Shown: positions 1 through 8,870, counted from the stretch's first letter. The stretch: 64,000 bases of DNA from PoT sp049331405 (GCF_049331405.1 NZ_CP186274.1:1054001-1118000); one strand, 5' to 3'. The notes: a model not told the origin generated them from the letters alone. Numbers and translations are program-made.

Positions 1-570
1 CGGTTCTCCAGGCGTCGGCTCGACGCGGAGGAGATCCGCGACGCCATGCTCTTCGTCGCCGGCACGCTCGAAACCGGCTCGGGGGGCCGCCACCCGTTCC
101 CGCCGGTCGAGACCTGGGCGTTCAGCCAGCACGGGCCATTCAACGCGGTCTATGACACGCGGCGGCGGTCCGTCTTCTTGATGACGCAGCGGATCAAGCG
201 GCACCCGTACCTCGCCCTCTTCGACGGCCCCGACCCGAACGCGACGACCGCCAGGCGCTCGGCGACGACGGTCCCCACGCAGGCCCTCTTCTTCATGAAC
301 GACCCCTTCGTTCACGAACAGGCGACCGCCTTCGCTCAACGCGTGCTCGACTCGGGCCGCGACGAGACGGCGAAGGTGGGCGAGGCCTTCGAGCGTGCTT
401 TGGGCCGACCCCCTTCGGCCGACGAGTCGTCGGAGTCGCTCGCGTTCCTGGCGGCGGTCCGCGAGGATCTTGAGCCCTCGGAAAAAGACCCGGCCGGGCG
501 AGAGCTTCGGGCCTGGTCCGCGCTCGCCCGCACCCTGCTCGTGCGCAACGAATTCCTGTTCGTGGATTGA
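1..570 (+). CDS. DUF1553 domain protein, C-terminal part (runs off the left edge)
   Basis: The frame is open from the first base and ends with TGA at 568-570, giving 189 residues with no start in the window. The sequence (PVETWAFSQHGPFNAVYDT, then SVFLMTQRIKRHPYLALFDG and PTQALFFMNDPFVHEQA) is typical of the DUF1553 domain that ends planctomycete PSD1/DUF1549/DUF1553 surface or periplasmic proteins, often preceded by a cytochrome-c-like domain. That N-terminal part is outside the window. A DUF1501 gene starts 26 bases downstream on the same strand, the classic pairing for this family. The family has no established biochemical function; roles in polysaccharide or haem-linked redox processes are only proposed. 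Confidence 0.9.
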   Translation, partial: RFSRRRLDAEEIRDAMLFVAGTLETGSGGRHPFPPVETWAFSQHGPFNAVYDTRRRSVFLMTQRIKRHPYLALFDGPDPNATTARRSATTVPTQALFFMNDPFVHEQATAFAQRVLDSGRDETAKVGEAFERALGRPPSADESSESLAFLAAVREDLEPSEKDPAGRELRAWSALARTLLVRNEFLFVD

Positions 571-596
571 TCGAACGAGAGATGAGGAACCCTCCC

Positions 597-2006
597 ATGA
601 CCACCGGCCCGCTCACCCGCCGAGAGCTGCTCGCGCGTGCGTCCGGAGGCTTCGGCGCCATCGCCCTGGCCGGCCTGCTCGCCGAGGAAGGGCAGGCCTT
701 CGGCCCCGAGGCCGCGGCCGATCCCCTGGCGGATCGCCCCCCGCACTTCGAGGCCCGCGCCAAGCGCGTGATCTTCCTCTACATGACCGGCGGGGTTTCC
801 CACATCGATTCGTTCGACCCGAAGCCGAAGCTCTTCGCCGGCCACGGCAAGTCGATCACCGTCGATAACTGGCAGGGCAAGAAAGGCTCATTCCAGCGTT
901 TCATGAAGCGGCCGAACTGGGAGTTCCGCCCGGGGGGCCGCTGCGGGACCGAGATCAGCGACCTCTTCCCCTTCGTCCGCGAGAAGGCCGACGACCTCTG
1001 CGTGATCCGCTCGATGTCGTCCGACCACACGAACCACTACGAGGGGACGCTCGGCATGCACACCGGGTCGTTCACCTTCGCCCGCCCGAGCCTGGGCGCC
1101 TGGGTGAGCTACGGCCTCGGGACCTTGAACCGCAACCTGCCCTCGTTCGTCGTGATCGCGCCCGCGGCCCCTTATGCGGGGGCGCAGACCTGGGCGTCCG
1201 ACTTCCTCCCGGGCTGCCACCAGGGGACGCACGTACTCCCCGGCCCGACGCCGATCCCCAACATCGCCCCCCGGATCGCCAGCGAGCGGCTCCAGAGGCG
1301 CGAGCTCGAGTTCCTCGCCAAAGCCGACCGCCGCCATCGCGAAGCCCGGCCGGGGGAGGCCGCGCTCGACGCCCGCATCAAGTCCTTCGAGACCGCCTTC
1401 GGCATGCAGAGCGAGGCCCCGCACGCCTTCGACCTCGCGGGCGAGACCGACGCCACGCTCGACCTCTACGGCCTCCAGCGCGGCCAGAACACCGGCTTCG
1501 GCTGGCAGTGCCTCGTCGCCCGCCGCCTGGCCGAGCGGGGCGTCCGGTTCATCGAGCTGATCGACACCGGCTCGTCGGGCAACTGGGATTCGCACGGCAA
1601 CATGCAGGACCACGCAGGGCTCGCCCGCAACGTCGACCGCCCCATCGCCGGGCTCCTCGCCGACCTCAAGCAGCGCGGGATGCTCGACGACACGCTCGTC
1701 GTCTGGACGACCGAGTTCGGCCGGACCCCCTACCACGAGCAGGCCGGCCACGCCGGGCGCGAGCACCATCACCAGGCCTTCTCCTCCTGGCTCGCCGGCG
1801 CCGGCGTCCGCGGCGGCATCGTCCACGGCTCGACCGACGACTACGGCGTCGCCGTCGCCGAGGATCGCGTCCACGTCCACGACTTCCACGCCACGATCCT
1901 CCACCTCCTGGGCCTCGACCACGAGCGCCTGACCTATCGCCACGCCGGCCGCGATTATCGCCTCACCGACGTGGAAGGGAACGTCGTCAAGCCGATCCTG
2001 ACCTGA
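597..2006 (+). CDS. DUF1501 family protein, Tat-exported
   Basis: 469 residues. It begins with a twin-arginine signal (LTRRELLARASGGFGAIAL), followed by a DUF1501 domain over most of the length, a sulfatase-like/alkaline phosphatase-like fold: IFLYMTGGVSHIDSFDPKP near the N-terminus, the conserved SGNWDSHGNM segment, and TTEFGRTPYHEQAGHAGREH near the C-terminus. The ATG at 597 was chosen over an in-frame ATG at 567 because GATGAGG lies 9 bases upstream and the Tat motif then sits at the N-terminus. It follows the DUF1553 gene and is probably co-transcribed. The substrate is unknown; the histidine- and aspartate-rich motifs suggest a metal-dependent hydrolase fold. Confidence 0.92.
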   Translation: MTTGPLTRRELLARASGGFGAIALAGLLAEEGQAFGPEAAADPLADRPPHFEARAKRVIFLYMTGGVSHIDSFDPKPKLFAGHGKSITVDNWQGKKGSFQRFMKRPNWEFRPGGRCGTEISDLFPFVREKADDLCVIRSMSSDHTNHYEGTLGMHTGSFTFARPSLGAWVSYGLGTLNRNLPSFVVIAPAAPYAGAQTWASDFLPGCHQGTHVLPGPTPIPNIAPRIASERLQRRELEFLAKADRRHREARPGEAALDARIKSFETAFGMQSEAPHAFDLAGETDATLDLYGLQRGQNTGFGWQCLVARRLAERGVRFIELIDTGSSGNWDSHGNMQDHAGLARNVDRPIAGLLADLKQRGMLDDTLVVWTTEFGRTPYHEQAGHAGREHHHQAFSSWLAGAGVRGGIVHGSTDDYGVAVAEDRVHVHDFHATILHLLGLDHERLTYRHAGRDYRLTDVEGNVVKPILT

Positions 2007-2014
2007 ACCGAACT

Positions 2015-2055
2015 TTGAATTGATCACGACAGTGCGCTGTCATTGGTGAATTCAA
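2015..2055 (+). terminator. Nested stem-loop after the DUF1501 gene
   Basis: Two nested inverted repeats share one centre: outer arms TTGAATT (2015-2021) and AATTCAA (2049-2055), inner arms GACAG (2028-2032) and CTGTC (2037-2041) around a TGCG loop. It starts 9 bases after the DUF1501 stop. There is no long T-run, so a terminator role is inferred from position only; an mRNA 3'-end structure or protein-binding site is equally possible. Confidence 0.4.
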
Positions 2056-2221
2056 GTTGACGATGACTCGTGGTTCCAGGTGACGTGAAAGCGCGAGGAC
2101 TTCGTAACATCATGGATGTTTGATCGCCGCAACCCCTCCGTCACGGGGGCTTGCGGCGGCCGCGTCTGCCTGCGAAGCTCGGGTGTCAGCTTGATTCGAC
2201 ACTCGAGCCGTTGAGGTGGAT

Positions 2222-3550
2222 ATGCGGAAATTGGGCTGGATCGTCGGTGCGGTCGCGGTGTGGGTGGGGACGTTCGCGGGGGCCGTGGAGTTCCGCGCAG
2301 GGTTCGCGGAGGTGGACATCACCCCGCCCAAGGGGACGCCCCGCCAGGGGTGGAACTCGAAGCTGGTCGGTGACGACGCGATCGACCCCCTGTTCGTCCG
2401 CGCGGCGGCCTTCCAGGCGGGCGAGGATACCCCGGTGGCCGTCATCTCGCTCGACGTCGCCCTCATCAGCGCCGCCGACACCGCGGCCATCAGGCGCAAG
2501 ATCCAGGAGAAGTTCGGGCTCGCCGGCGACCGGGTCATGGTGGCGGCCACGCACAACCACGCCGGCCCCGCCATGATCGACGAGGCCCTGCCGCGCGACG
2601 AAGGGTACATCAAGAAGATGGTCGACGCCTCCGCCGACGCCGTGGGCAAGGCACTGGCCTCGCGAGGGCCGAGCGAGATGGCCGTCGGCACGGCCTTCGA
2701 GTTCGACGTGGCGACCAATCGCCGCGTCCTGATGCGTGACGGCACGGTGCGGACCCACGGCTCGTTCAGCGACCCCATGGCCCTCGGCTTCGAGGGCCCG
2801 ATCGACCCTGAGGTTGGTTTGCTTGTCTTCCGCGGCCCCGACATGGCGATCAAAGGCGCCCTGCTGAACTTCGCCTGCCATCCCACCCACCACGGCGGCG
2901 ACCCTTTCTTCAGCGCGGGCTATCCGGGCGTCGTGGCGACGGAGTTGAAGAAGCGAGGTATCCCCATCGCGCTCTTCCTCCAGGGGGCGGCCGGGAACAT
3001 CTCCTACGACGAGCCCCGGGGCGGCCCGGTGAAGACCAAGGAGCAGATCGGCACCATCCTCGCCGACGATGCCTTGAAGTCCCTCAAGAAGGTGAAGTGG
3101 GAGATCCCCAGCTCGGCCACCTCGCAGTCGAAGACCATCGCGATCCCCTATCGCAACGTCGACGAGGATGACATCCAGGGCAAGAAGCCGGGCACCCAGC
3201 GCTTCGGCGAGGCCGGATACTACGAGCGCAAGATCCCGCCGCTCGTGGCGATGATCAAGGCGAAGAAGGAGGAACCCTCGGAGGTCCAGGTCATCCGGCT
3301 CGGCTCGGTCGCGCTGGCGTCGCAGCCCTCGGAGTCGTTCGTCGAGCACGGGCTCCGGATCAAGGAGGCGACCTGGCCGACGCGCACCTTCGTCGTCGGC
3401 TACGCCAACGGGATGCTCGGCTACCTCCCGCACGAGGCGGCCTTCCGCCGCGGCGGCTACGAATGCAGCTTCGGCCCCCCGAGCCAGATGGCCCCCGAGG
3501 CGGGCCGGCTCCTCGCCGACACCGCCATCGAGCTGATCAACGCCAAGTGA
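2222..3550 (+). CDS. Neutral/alkaline non-lysosomal ceramidase-like secreted hydrolase
   Basis: 442 residues with a short hydrophobic N-terminus (LGWIVGAVAVWVGTFAGAVE) that looks like a Sec signal. The mature part starts with FRAGFAEVDITPPKGTPRQG, the hallmark of the ceramidase N-terminal domain family in planctomycetes. Putative zinc ligands are visible in VMVAATHNHAGPAM and in LLNFACHPTHHGGD. The family hydrolyses N-acyl sphingosine in eukaryotes and some bacteria; planctomycete paralogues are numerous and mostly uncharacterised, so the substrate is not known. Start: ATG at 2222 with GAGG five bases upstream; a GTG two codons earlier is the alternative. A second family member lies at 42.2 kb. 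Confidence 0.87.
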   Translation: MRKLGWIVGAVAVWVGTFAGAVEFRAGFAEVDITPPKGTPRQGWNSKLVGDDAIDPLFVRAAAFQAGEDTPVAVISLDVALISAADTAAIRRKIQEKFGLAGDRVMVAATHNHAGPAMIDEALPRDEGYIKKMVDASADAVGKALASRGPSEMAVGTAFEFDVATNRRVLMRDGTVRTHGSFSDPMALGFEGPIDPEVGLLVFRGPDMAIKGALLNFACHPTHHGGDPFFSAGYPGVVATELKKRGIPIALFLQGAAGNISYDEPRGGPVKTKEQIGTILADDALKSLKKVKWEIPSSATSQSKTIAIPYRNVDEDDIQGKKPGTQRFGEAGYYERKIPPLVAMIKAKKEEPSEVQVIRLGSVALASQPSESFVEHGLRIKEATWPTRTFVVGYANGMLGYLPHEAAFRRGGYECSFGPPSQMAPEAGRLLADTAIELINAK

Positions 3551-3556
3551 TCCGTC

Positions 3557-3991
3557 CTACGCCTTCCCCTCGCGGCGGGTCCGCATGGCCCGCACGAGGG
3601 TCGCGACCTCTCCGGGCCGGCTGAACCGGCGATACTCGTCGGAGTCGACCGCGTAGAGCGCGATGCGCCCTTCCTCGTCGTAGTGGACGCCCCAGCCATA
3701 CGTCTTGCCCAGGGCCGAGGCCCGCAGGCAGGGGTGCGGCTTTTCGAGGAGCTCGGCTCGAATCTCGTCGCCCCGCTCCTCGAGTTCGGCCTCCGCGATC
3801 TCCTTGTGACGCACGTGGACCTCGTACAGGAGGTCGGCGTGCGTCAGTTGATAAGGGCTCGCCGCGAGGAGCTCATACTGGTAGACGGGGACGGATTTGC
3901 GCCCGCCCCGGCTCGGTGGGACGACCCCGGTGGTGGCCGTGCAATCGGTGGCGACCTGGATGAACGCGTCCTTGTAGCCCATGTCTTTCAT
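3557..3991 (-). CDS. DUF6157 family protein
   Basis: 144 residues, cytoplasmic (no signal or membrane segment). It matches the DUF6157 pattern: YKDAFIQVATDCTATTGVVP at the N-terminus, then YQYELLAASPYQLTHADLLY, and GWGVHYDEEGRIALYAVDS near the end. The function of the family is unknown. AAGGA precedes the ATG by about five bases. It converges with the ceramidase-like gene (6 bases between stops) and lies 51 bases beyond the stop of the cytochrome gene on the same strand, but on the other side of that operon, so it is upstream-independent of it. Confidence 0.8.
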   Translation of the reverse strand: MKDMGYKDAFIQVATDCTATTGVVPPSRGGRKSVPVYQYELLAASPYQLTHADLLYEVHVRHKEIAEAELEERGDEIRAELLEKPHPCLRASALGKTYGWGVHYDEEGRIALYAVDSDEYRRFSRPGEVATLVRAMRTRREGKA

Positions 3992-4042
3992 CGGGATCCT
4001 TCCTCGACGGGGCGATCGAGGCGGGCAGGGTCGAGCCTCTCG

Positions 4043-4687
4043 TCAGTCGGGCTCGACCGCGCCGTTCTCGATCCATTCGCGCATCTTCCTGGCGAACTCC
4101 TCGTGGGAGAGCGGGGGCTTGGTCCGGCCGTCGCCGGGATCCCAGCCGCCGAGGACGAGCTTATCCTCGGTGACGTGATGGAGCAACTCGTCGAGCGTCT
4201 TGTGCCCGTTCAACTCCGGATCCTTGAGCTGGCGGGCGAGTTCGCGCGGCGTCAGGCCCTGGAAGACCATCTTCATGTTCGGCGGGGGCAGGTGCCAGTT
4301 CGGGTTGCCCGGAGGCATGTTCAGCCCCGGCAGGTTGCTGAGCTGGTGGCAATTGGCGCATTTGAGCGCGTACTTCCCCTTGCCGTCCGGCCCGCGCTGG
4401 ACGTTCTGGGCGTGCAGGTGGCTGTCGTCCCCTTGAAGCGGGATGTCCCCCGAGGGGTGGCAATTCATGCACCTCGGGTGCATCAGCACCTTGTACGCCT
4501 CGAGGAAGGCCGCCTTCGACGCCGCCTCGTCTTTCGGCTTCTCGGCCCTGGCCGCAGTCGCGGAGGCTCCCCTGGCGGCCTCGTTCGGCAGGAGGAGCCA
4601 GGTCGCGAGGGCGACGGTCGAAAGCGCGAGGGTCAGCGGGACGAACGGCCTGAGCGCCGGGGGCCGGCCTGGTTCTGGATTCACCAT
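4043..4687 (-). CDS. Di-haem cytochrome c, electron acceptor candidate
   Basis: 214 residues. A hydrophobic N-terminal segment (LTLALSTVALATWLLL, about residues 18-33) is a signal anchor or signal peptide. Two CxxCH sites follow, CMNCH and CANCH, so two covalently bound haems are expected. Each is followed by a Met-containing region (NMPPGNPNWHLPPPNMKMVF) that could supply axial ligands. It is the last gene of an operon with the molybdopterin and [2Fe-2S] subunits (41-base gap), so it probably takes electrons from that dehydrogenase in the periplasm; this is inference from order. Start: ATG 4687. A much longer open frame upstream is rejected because it lies in the shadow of the molybdopterin gene. 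Confidence 0.85.
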   Translation of the reverse strand: MVNPEPGRPPALRPFVPLTLALSTVALATWLLLPNEAARGASATAARAEKPKDEAASKAAFLEAYKVLMHPRCMNCHPSGDIPLQGDDSHLHAQNVQRGPDGKGKYALKCANCHQLSNLPGLNMPPGNPNWHLPPPNMKMVFQGLTPRELARQLKDPELNGHKTLDELLHHVTEDKLVLGGWDPGDGRTKPPLSHEEFARKMREWIENGAVEPD

Positions 4688-4728
4688 CTTCGAGTTCCCA
4701 AAAAGGGGCTGTGTGCTGTGCGAGCCGC

Positions 4729-6939
4729 TCAGGCGTTCTTGAGGTCGTCGGGGCGGATCGGCAGCTTGCGGATCCGCTTGCCGGTCGCGGCGAAGACCGC
4801 GTTGGCGATGGCCGGGGCGACGGGGGGCACGCCGGGTTCGCCGACGCCCCCCATCTTGTCGGCTGTCTCCACGATGTGGACCTCGACGGCGGGCATCTCG
4901 TTCATCCGCACGATCGGGTAGTCGTGGAAGTTGCGCTGCTGGACCCGGCCCTCGGCGAAGGTGATCTCGCCATAGAGGGTGGCCGTGAGCCCGAACGCGA
5001 TGCACCCTTCCATCTGGGCCCGGATCGAATCCGGGTTCACGACCGGGCCGCAGTCGATCGCGCAGACGACCCGATGGACGCGGATCTTCCCCTCGGGCGA
5101 GACCGAGGCCTCGGCGACATGCGCCACATAGCTGCCGAACGACTGGTGCACGGCGATCCCGCGCCCGACCCCTTCGGCGAGGGGCTGGCCCCATCCCGCC
5201 TTCTCGGCCGCCAGTTCCAGAACGCGTCTGTGCCGCGAGTCCTTCGCGAGCAGGGCGCGGCGGTACTCGTAAGGATCTTGCTTCGCCGCGTGAGCGAGTT
5301 CGTCGAGGAAGCTCTCGACCACGAAGGCCGTGTGCGTGTGCCCGACCGACCGGAGCCAGATGACCGGCACACCGGCCGGTGCGATCTGCCAGGAGACGGC
5401 GAGGTTGGGGATCTGGTAGGGGAGATCCGCAGCCCCTTCGACGGCCGTGTCGTCCACGCCGTTCTTGACCATCGCGTTCTCGAAGGGCGTGTTCACGGCG
5501 AACGACTGGCAGACGATCCCCTGCTTCCAGGCGACGGGGCGGCCGTCCTCGCCGATCGCGCCCGCCATCGTGTGTCGGGCCCTGGGGCGATAGTAGCCGC
5601 CTCGGATGTCGTCCTCGCGGGTCCAGATCACCTTCACCGGCGCCTTGACGGCCTTCGAGACCTGCACGGCCTCGCGGACGAAGTGCCCGTCGATCACCGC
5701 CCGCCGGCCGAAACCCCCGCCGAGCAGCGTCGTGTGGATCCTGACCTGCTCGGGCTTGAGCCCGGTATCCTGCACGGCGCCGAGGTGGTCGAAGGATTGC
5801 CCCTGGGTCCCCGTCCAGACGTCGCAGCCATCCGGCCGCACGTCGGCCACGCAGTTGAGCGGCTCCATCGTGGCGTGCGCGAGGTAGGGGAGCTCATACA
5901 CGGCCTCGAGCTTCCGCGAGGCCTTCGCGAGCGTCCCCGGGGCGTCGCCGTCGTTCCGCGCCGAGGCACCGGGGCGTTTGGCGAGTTCGGCGTATTCCTC
6001 CCCCTGGATGCGGGTGTCGAGGGCGGAGAGTGGTCCCTCATCCCAGGTGACCTTCAGGGCCTCGCGTCCCTTTTTCGCCGCCCAGAAGCCGTCGGCGACG
6101 ACCGCCACGCCCCGGTCGATCTCGACGACGTGCCGGACGCCCGGGATCGCCTTCGCCGCGGTTGCGTCGACCTTCTTCGCCTTGCCGCCGAAGACGGGGG
6201 GCCTGGCGATCAGCGCCACGAGCATTCCCGGCAGCTTGACGTCGAGCCCGAAGACGGCCGAGCCGTCGACCTTGGACGGGGTGTCGAGCCGCTTCGTGGG
6301 CTTGCCGATGAGCTTGAAGCTTTTCGGATCCTTGAGCGTCACCTCTTTCGGCGGCGACAGCCTGGAGGCCCGCTCGACGAGGGAGCCGTATGAGGCCTTC
6401 CGATTGGAGCCGGCATGGGCGACGTGGCCATCGCTGGCGGAGCAGCTTGAGGCCGGCACATCCCAGAGCTCGGCCGCCGCGGCGATGAGCATGGCCCTCG
6501 CCGAGGCCCCGGCCTTGCGGAGCCGCTCCCACTCGGTCCAGGTGCTCGTGCTGCCGCCGGTGATCTGGGCGCCGTAGAGGGTGTGGTTGTAGATCTTGTC
6601 GGCGGGGGCCGCCTCGACGCGGATCTTGCTCCAGTCGGCGTCGAGCTCCTCGCAGACGATCATCGCCAGGCCGGTGTAGATCCCCTGGCCCATCTCGGAG
6701 TGATTGGCGATGACGGTGACCGACTCATCCTCGCCGATCCTGACGAACGCGTTCGGCTTGAAGGAGGCGGGCTCGCCTTTGTCCTTCGCCTTGGCCTTCC
6801 CGTTCACATTCTCGACGGCCGGCTCGGCGACGGCCCCCTTGGCGAGTTGCGGGAGGTAGACGCCGAGCACGAGGCCCCCGCCCGCGAGCGAACCCTTGCG
6901 CAGGAACTCGCGCCGGCTGAGGTTGAGCACGTCGCTCAT
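4729..6939 (-). CDS. Molybdopterin-binding aldehyde/xanthine-dehydrogenase-type large subunit (IorB-like)
   Basis: 736 residues. It carries a Tat signal at the N-terminus (LSRREFLRKGSLAGGGLVLG), unlike cytoplasmic xanthine dehydrogenases but like isoquinoline 1-oxidoreductase beta subunits (IorB), which export a folded molybdopterin enzyme. Two aldehyde-oxidase-type cofactor domains are visible: NPNAFVRIGEDESVTVIANH, TLLGGGFGRRAVIDGHFV (cofactor loop) and GGVGEPGVPPVAPAIANAVF, with the conserved Glu of the active site near the C-terminus. The ATG at 6939 has GGAGGTGG eight bases upstream and overlaps the stop of the [2Fe-2S] gene by four bases (ATGA). Substrate cannot be read from sequence: an N-heterocycle or aldehyde is the family expectation. 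Confidence 0.9.
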   Translation of the reverse strand: MSDVLNLSRREFLRKGSLAGGGLVLGVYLPQLAKGAVAEPAVENVNGKAKAKDKGEPASFKPNAFVRIGEDESVTVIANHSEMGQGIYTGLAMIVCEELDADWSKIRVEAAPADKIYNHTLYGAQITGGSTSTWTEWERLRKAGASARAMLIAAAAELWDVPASSCSASDGHVAHAGSNRKASYGSLVERASRLSPPKEVTLKDPKSFKLIGKPTKRLDTPSKVDGSAVFGLDVKLPGMLVALIARPPVFGGKAKKVDATAAKAIPGVRHVVEIDRGVAVVADGFWAAKKGREALKVTWDEGPLSALDTRIQGEEYAELAKRPGASARNDGDAPGTLAKASRKLEAVYELPYLAHATMEPLNCVADVRPDGCDVWTGTQGQSFDHLGAVQDTGLKPEQVRIHTTLLGGGFGRRAVIDGHFVREAVQVSKAVKAPVKVIWTREDDIRGGYYRPRARHTMAGAIGEDGRPVAWKQGIVCQSFAVNTPFENAMVKNGVDDTAVEGAADLPYQIPNLAVSWQIAPAGVPVIWLRSVGHTHTAFVVESFLDELAHAAKQDPYEYRRALLAKDSRHRRVLELAAEKAGWGQPLAEGVGRGIAVHQSFGSYVAHVAEASVSPEGKIRVHRVVCAIDCGPVVNPDSIRAQMEGCIAFGLTATLYGEITFAEGRVQQRNFHDYPIVRMNEMPAVEVHIVETADKMGGVGEPGVPPVAPAIANAVFAATGKRIRKLPIRPDDLKNA

Positions 6940-7415
6940 CGAGCCACCTCCGCCTTCTTGGACGACGCCATCGCCGCAGCTTGGTGGATGGCCTTGCGGA
7001 TGCGGAGATAGGTGCCGCAGCGGCAGATATTTCCGGTCATGCAGTCGTCGATATCCTGATCGGTGGGCTTCGGGTTCTCGCGCAGGAGGACTGCCGCGGC
7101 CATGATCTGCCCCGACTGGCAGTAGCCGCACTGGGGCACGTCCTCGGCGATCCAGGCCTGCTGGAGCGGCTTTCGGACCTCATCGGCCAATCCCTCGATC
7201 GTCGTCACCTCCTTGCCCGCCGCGCGGGAGACGGGGGTGACGCACGACCGCACGGCTTCGCCGTCGAGATGCACCGTGCAGGCGCCGCACTGGGCCATCC
7301 CGCAGCCGAACTTGGTGCCGGTCAGGCCGAGCGTCTCCCTGATCACCCAGAGCAGGGGCGTATCCGGGGAGACGTCGACTGCGCAGGCCTCTCTGTTGAC
7401 CTTCAACTCGATCAT
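6936..7415 (-). CDS. (2Fe-2S)-binding small subunit of molybdenum hydroxylase (IorA/CoxS type)
   Basis: 159 residues. It has the plant-ferredoxin-type cluster motif near residue 40 (FGCGMAQCGACTVHL) and the C-terminal four-helix cluster motifs CGYCQSGQIM and CMTGNICRCGTY, so all eight cysteines for two [2Fe-2S] clusters are present. It passes electrons from the molybdopterin subunit to an outside acceptor. No signal is seen, as expected if it is exported in complex with the Tat-bearing large subunit. First gene of the operon; its TGA overlaps the large-subunit ATG. Confidence 0.92.
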   Translation of the reverse strand: MIELKVNREACAVDVSPDTPLLWVIRETLGLTGTKFGCGMAQCGACTVHLDGEAVRSCVTPVSRAAGKEVTTIEGLADEVRKPLQQAWIAEDVPQCGYCQSGQIMAAAVLLRENPKPTDQDIDDCMTGNICRCGTYLRIRKAIHQAAAMASSKKAEVAR

Positions 7416-7951
7416 CGTCGCTCCCTCTCTATCTCTCGCTCGCTCCCGAACTCAGATGTGCAACCGGCTCGGGCCTCGCCGAGGGTGGGCCTGCGAATGT
7501 CTCAACTGGCGAGGATTCCGATGGTCCGGCCAGGGCCGACGTTTGGCCCGAGCGCCGGGCGAATCGGTTCGCCGCCTCAATTCCGTCCATCGTCGCCAAC
7601 TCGGACTTGGCGGGGATGCGATGGAAATCCGTTCAAATGGAAACGTGGTGCGATTTGAAAAGAATCAAAGTTTCCCATCTTTCCACGTTTGCCCTTCACC
7701 TCCGCGATTGGAGGATAAAGATGGCAATTCGCTGCATTATTGCAGCGAGACCCCGCAAAGGGAAGCCCCGCGCCGAGTTCGTGTTACGGGACTCGACGGG
7801 CCGCTGTGCAGGACCGAGATGAGACCGACAGAGAGGAGGTTGTGAAAGGTAGTCGTATATCTGGTTGCTTGGCGTGTGAAACTTTTGCATGAGAGGCGAG
7901 CGAAGCGACGGATCGGATGAGCCGTCGCTTGATCGCTCGACCTGAGTGGGC
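7416..7951. other. Intergenic region, 536 bp
   Basis: No convincing gene on either strand. It holds the upstream region of the (2Fe-2S) gene and the downstream region of the H1-like gene, including the stem-loop at 7897-7939. Part of it (7620-7700) is more A/T-rich than its surroundings, consistent with a promoter, but no clear -35/-10 pair was identified. Confidence 0.4.
7897..7939 (-). terminator. Stem-loop downstream of the H1-like gene
   Basis: Arms CGAGCGAAGCGACGG (7897-7911) and CCGTCGCTTGATCGCTCG (7922-7939) pair over 9 + 6 bp with a three-base bulge and a 10-base loop. It lies 13 bases past the stop of the H1-like gene. A run of A on the plus strand further out is weak, so factor-independent termination is likely but not certain. 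Confidence 0.5.
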
Positions 7952-8500
7952 TCAGGACTTCTTCTTCGCCGACTTCTTGGCCTTGGCGGCGGGGGCGGCC
8001 TTCGGCTCGGGCTTGGCGGCCTTGGGCTTGGCCGCGACGGTCTTCTTGGCCGCGGGGGCAGAATCCGACGTCGCCGCCTTGGGCTTGGCGGCCTTGGCCG
8101 GGGCGGCGGTGGTCGCCTTCTGGGCCTTGGTCGCCTCGGGCGTGGACTTGACCTTCGCCGCAGCCTTGGGCGCGGCGGCAGCCTTGGGGGCGGCCGTCGT
8201 CTTGACCTTGGCGGCCTTGGTCGCCGCTGCCTTGGGGGCGGTCTTCGGCTTGGCGACCTTGGCCTCAGGCTCGGAGGTCTTGGTCTCGGCCTTGGCGACC
8301 TTGGCGGCCTTCGGCGCGGCCTTGGGTTTGGGGGCGGCCTTGGTCCGCTTGGGCTTTGGCTTGGAGGAGGACGTGTCCGGCAGGAGGTCGCCGACCGCCT
8401 CGATTGCTTTCGAGCCGGCATCCATCACGACCTCGGCGGCCGTGCTCGCGGCCTCGCCGATCTTCTCCAGGACGCCTTTCGACTTCTTCTTGCTCGCCAT
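7952..8500 (-). CDS. Histone H1-like Lys/Ala/Pro-rich protein
   Basis: 182 residues. The first 45 or so form a short amphipathic segment (VLEKIGEAASTAAEVVMDAG); the rest is low-complexity Lys-Ala-Pro repeats (KAAPKAA, AKPKAA, AKKS) like the C-terminal tail of eukaryotic histone H1 and of bacterial H1-like proteins such as AlgP and Hc1. Such tails bind DNA without sequence specificity and compact the nucleoid. The strong Lys/Ala bias makes homology calls unreliable, so this is a compositional assignment. Monocistronic by its surroundings, with a stem-loop after the stop. Confidence 0.75.
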   Translation of the reverse strand: MASKKKSKGVLEKIGEAASTAAEVVMDAGSKAIEAVGDLLPDTSSSKPKPKRTKAAPKPKAAPKAAKVAKAETKTSEPEAKVAKPKTAPKAAATKAAKVKTTAAPKAAAAPKAAAKVKSTPEATKAQKATTAAPAKAAKPKAATSDSAPAAKKTVAAKPKAAKPEPKAAPAAKAKKSAKKKS

Positions 8501-8870
8501 CGGATGCTCCGTGAAGAGGTAAGTCTGGATCCTCCCCTGTCCGACAAGGACCCGGATCAGGGCCTCGCATCCGTTCTACCTAACATTAGAGCATGTTCCG
8601 GGCCATTGCTGAAATTCTCGAATCGGGAAATCGTCGCAATTCTGCGCGATTGATGTGCCTTCGGATTCAGGTGTTGACGATCGGGGGAGATCTCGGGGCT
8701 CTCGCCGGCTCAATTCGAAACGAGCAGGGGCCGAGAGTGTCGCGGTGCGACGCCCCCGGCCCCTCATGTCTCGACGGTCGAGGACTCCATCCCCAGCCAT
8801 CACCGACCCTCGCAACTGACTCCGAGCCGACGCGTCGGGACTCCTCCCCGCGCCCGCCCGGCGGCGAGGC
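8501..8870. other. Intergenic region, 370 bp, with one stem-loop
   Basis: Upstream region of the H1-like gene and downstream region of the DUF1579 gene. No gene recognised. The only structure seen is a hairpin at 8727-8763: outer arms GGGGCCG and CGGCCCC, inner arms TCGC and GCGA. It could end DUF1579 transcription, but it is 108 bases past that stop and lacks a T-run. Confidence 0.4.

Noticed and set aside
4711..6393. Long plus-strand open frame opposite the molybdopterin subunit
   Set aside because: It lies fully within a well-supported minus-strand gene and has the His/Arg/Asp-rich composition expected of an antisense frame.
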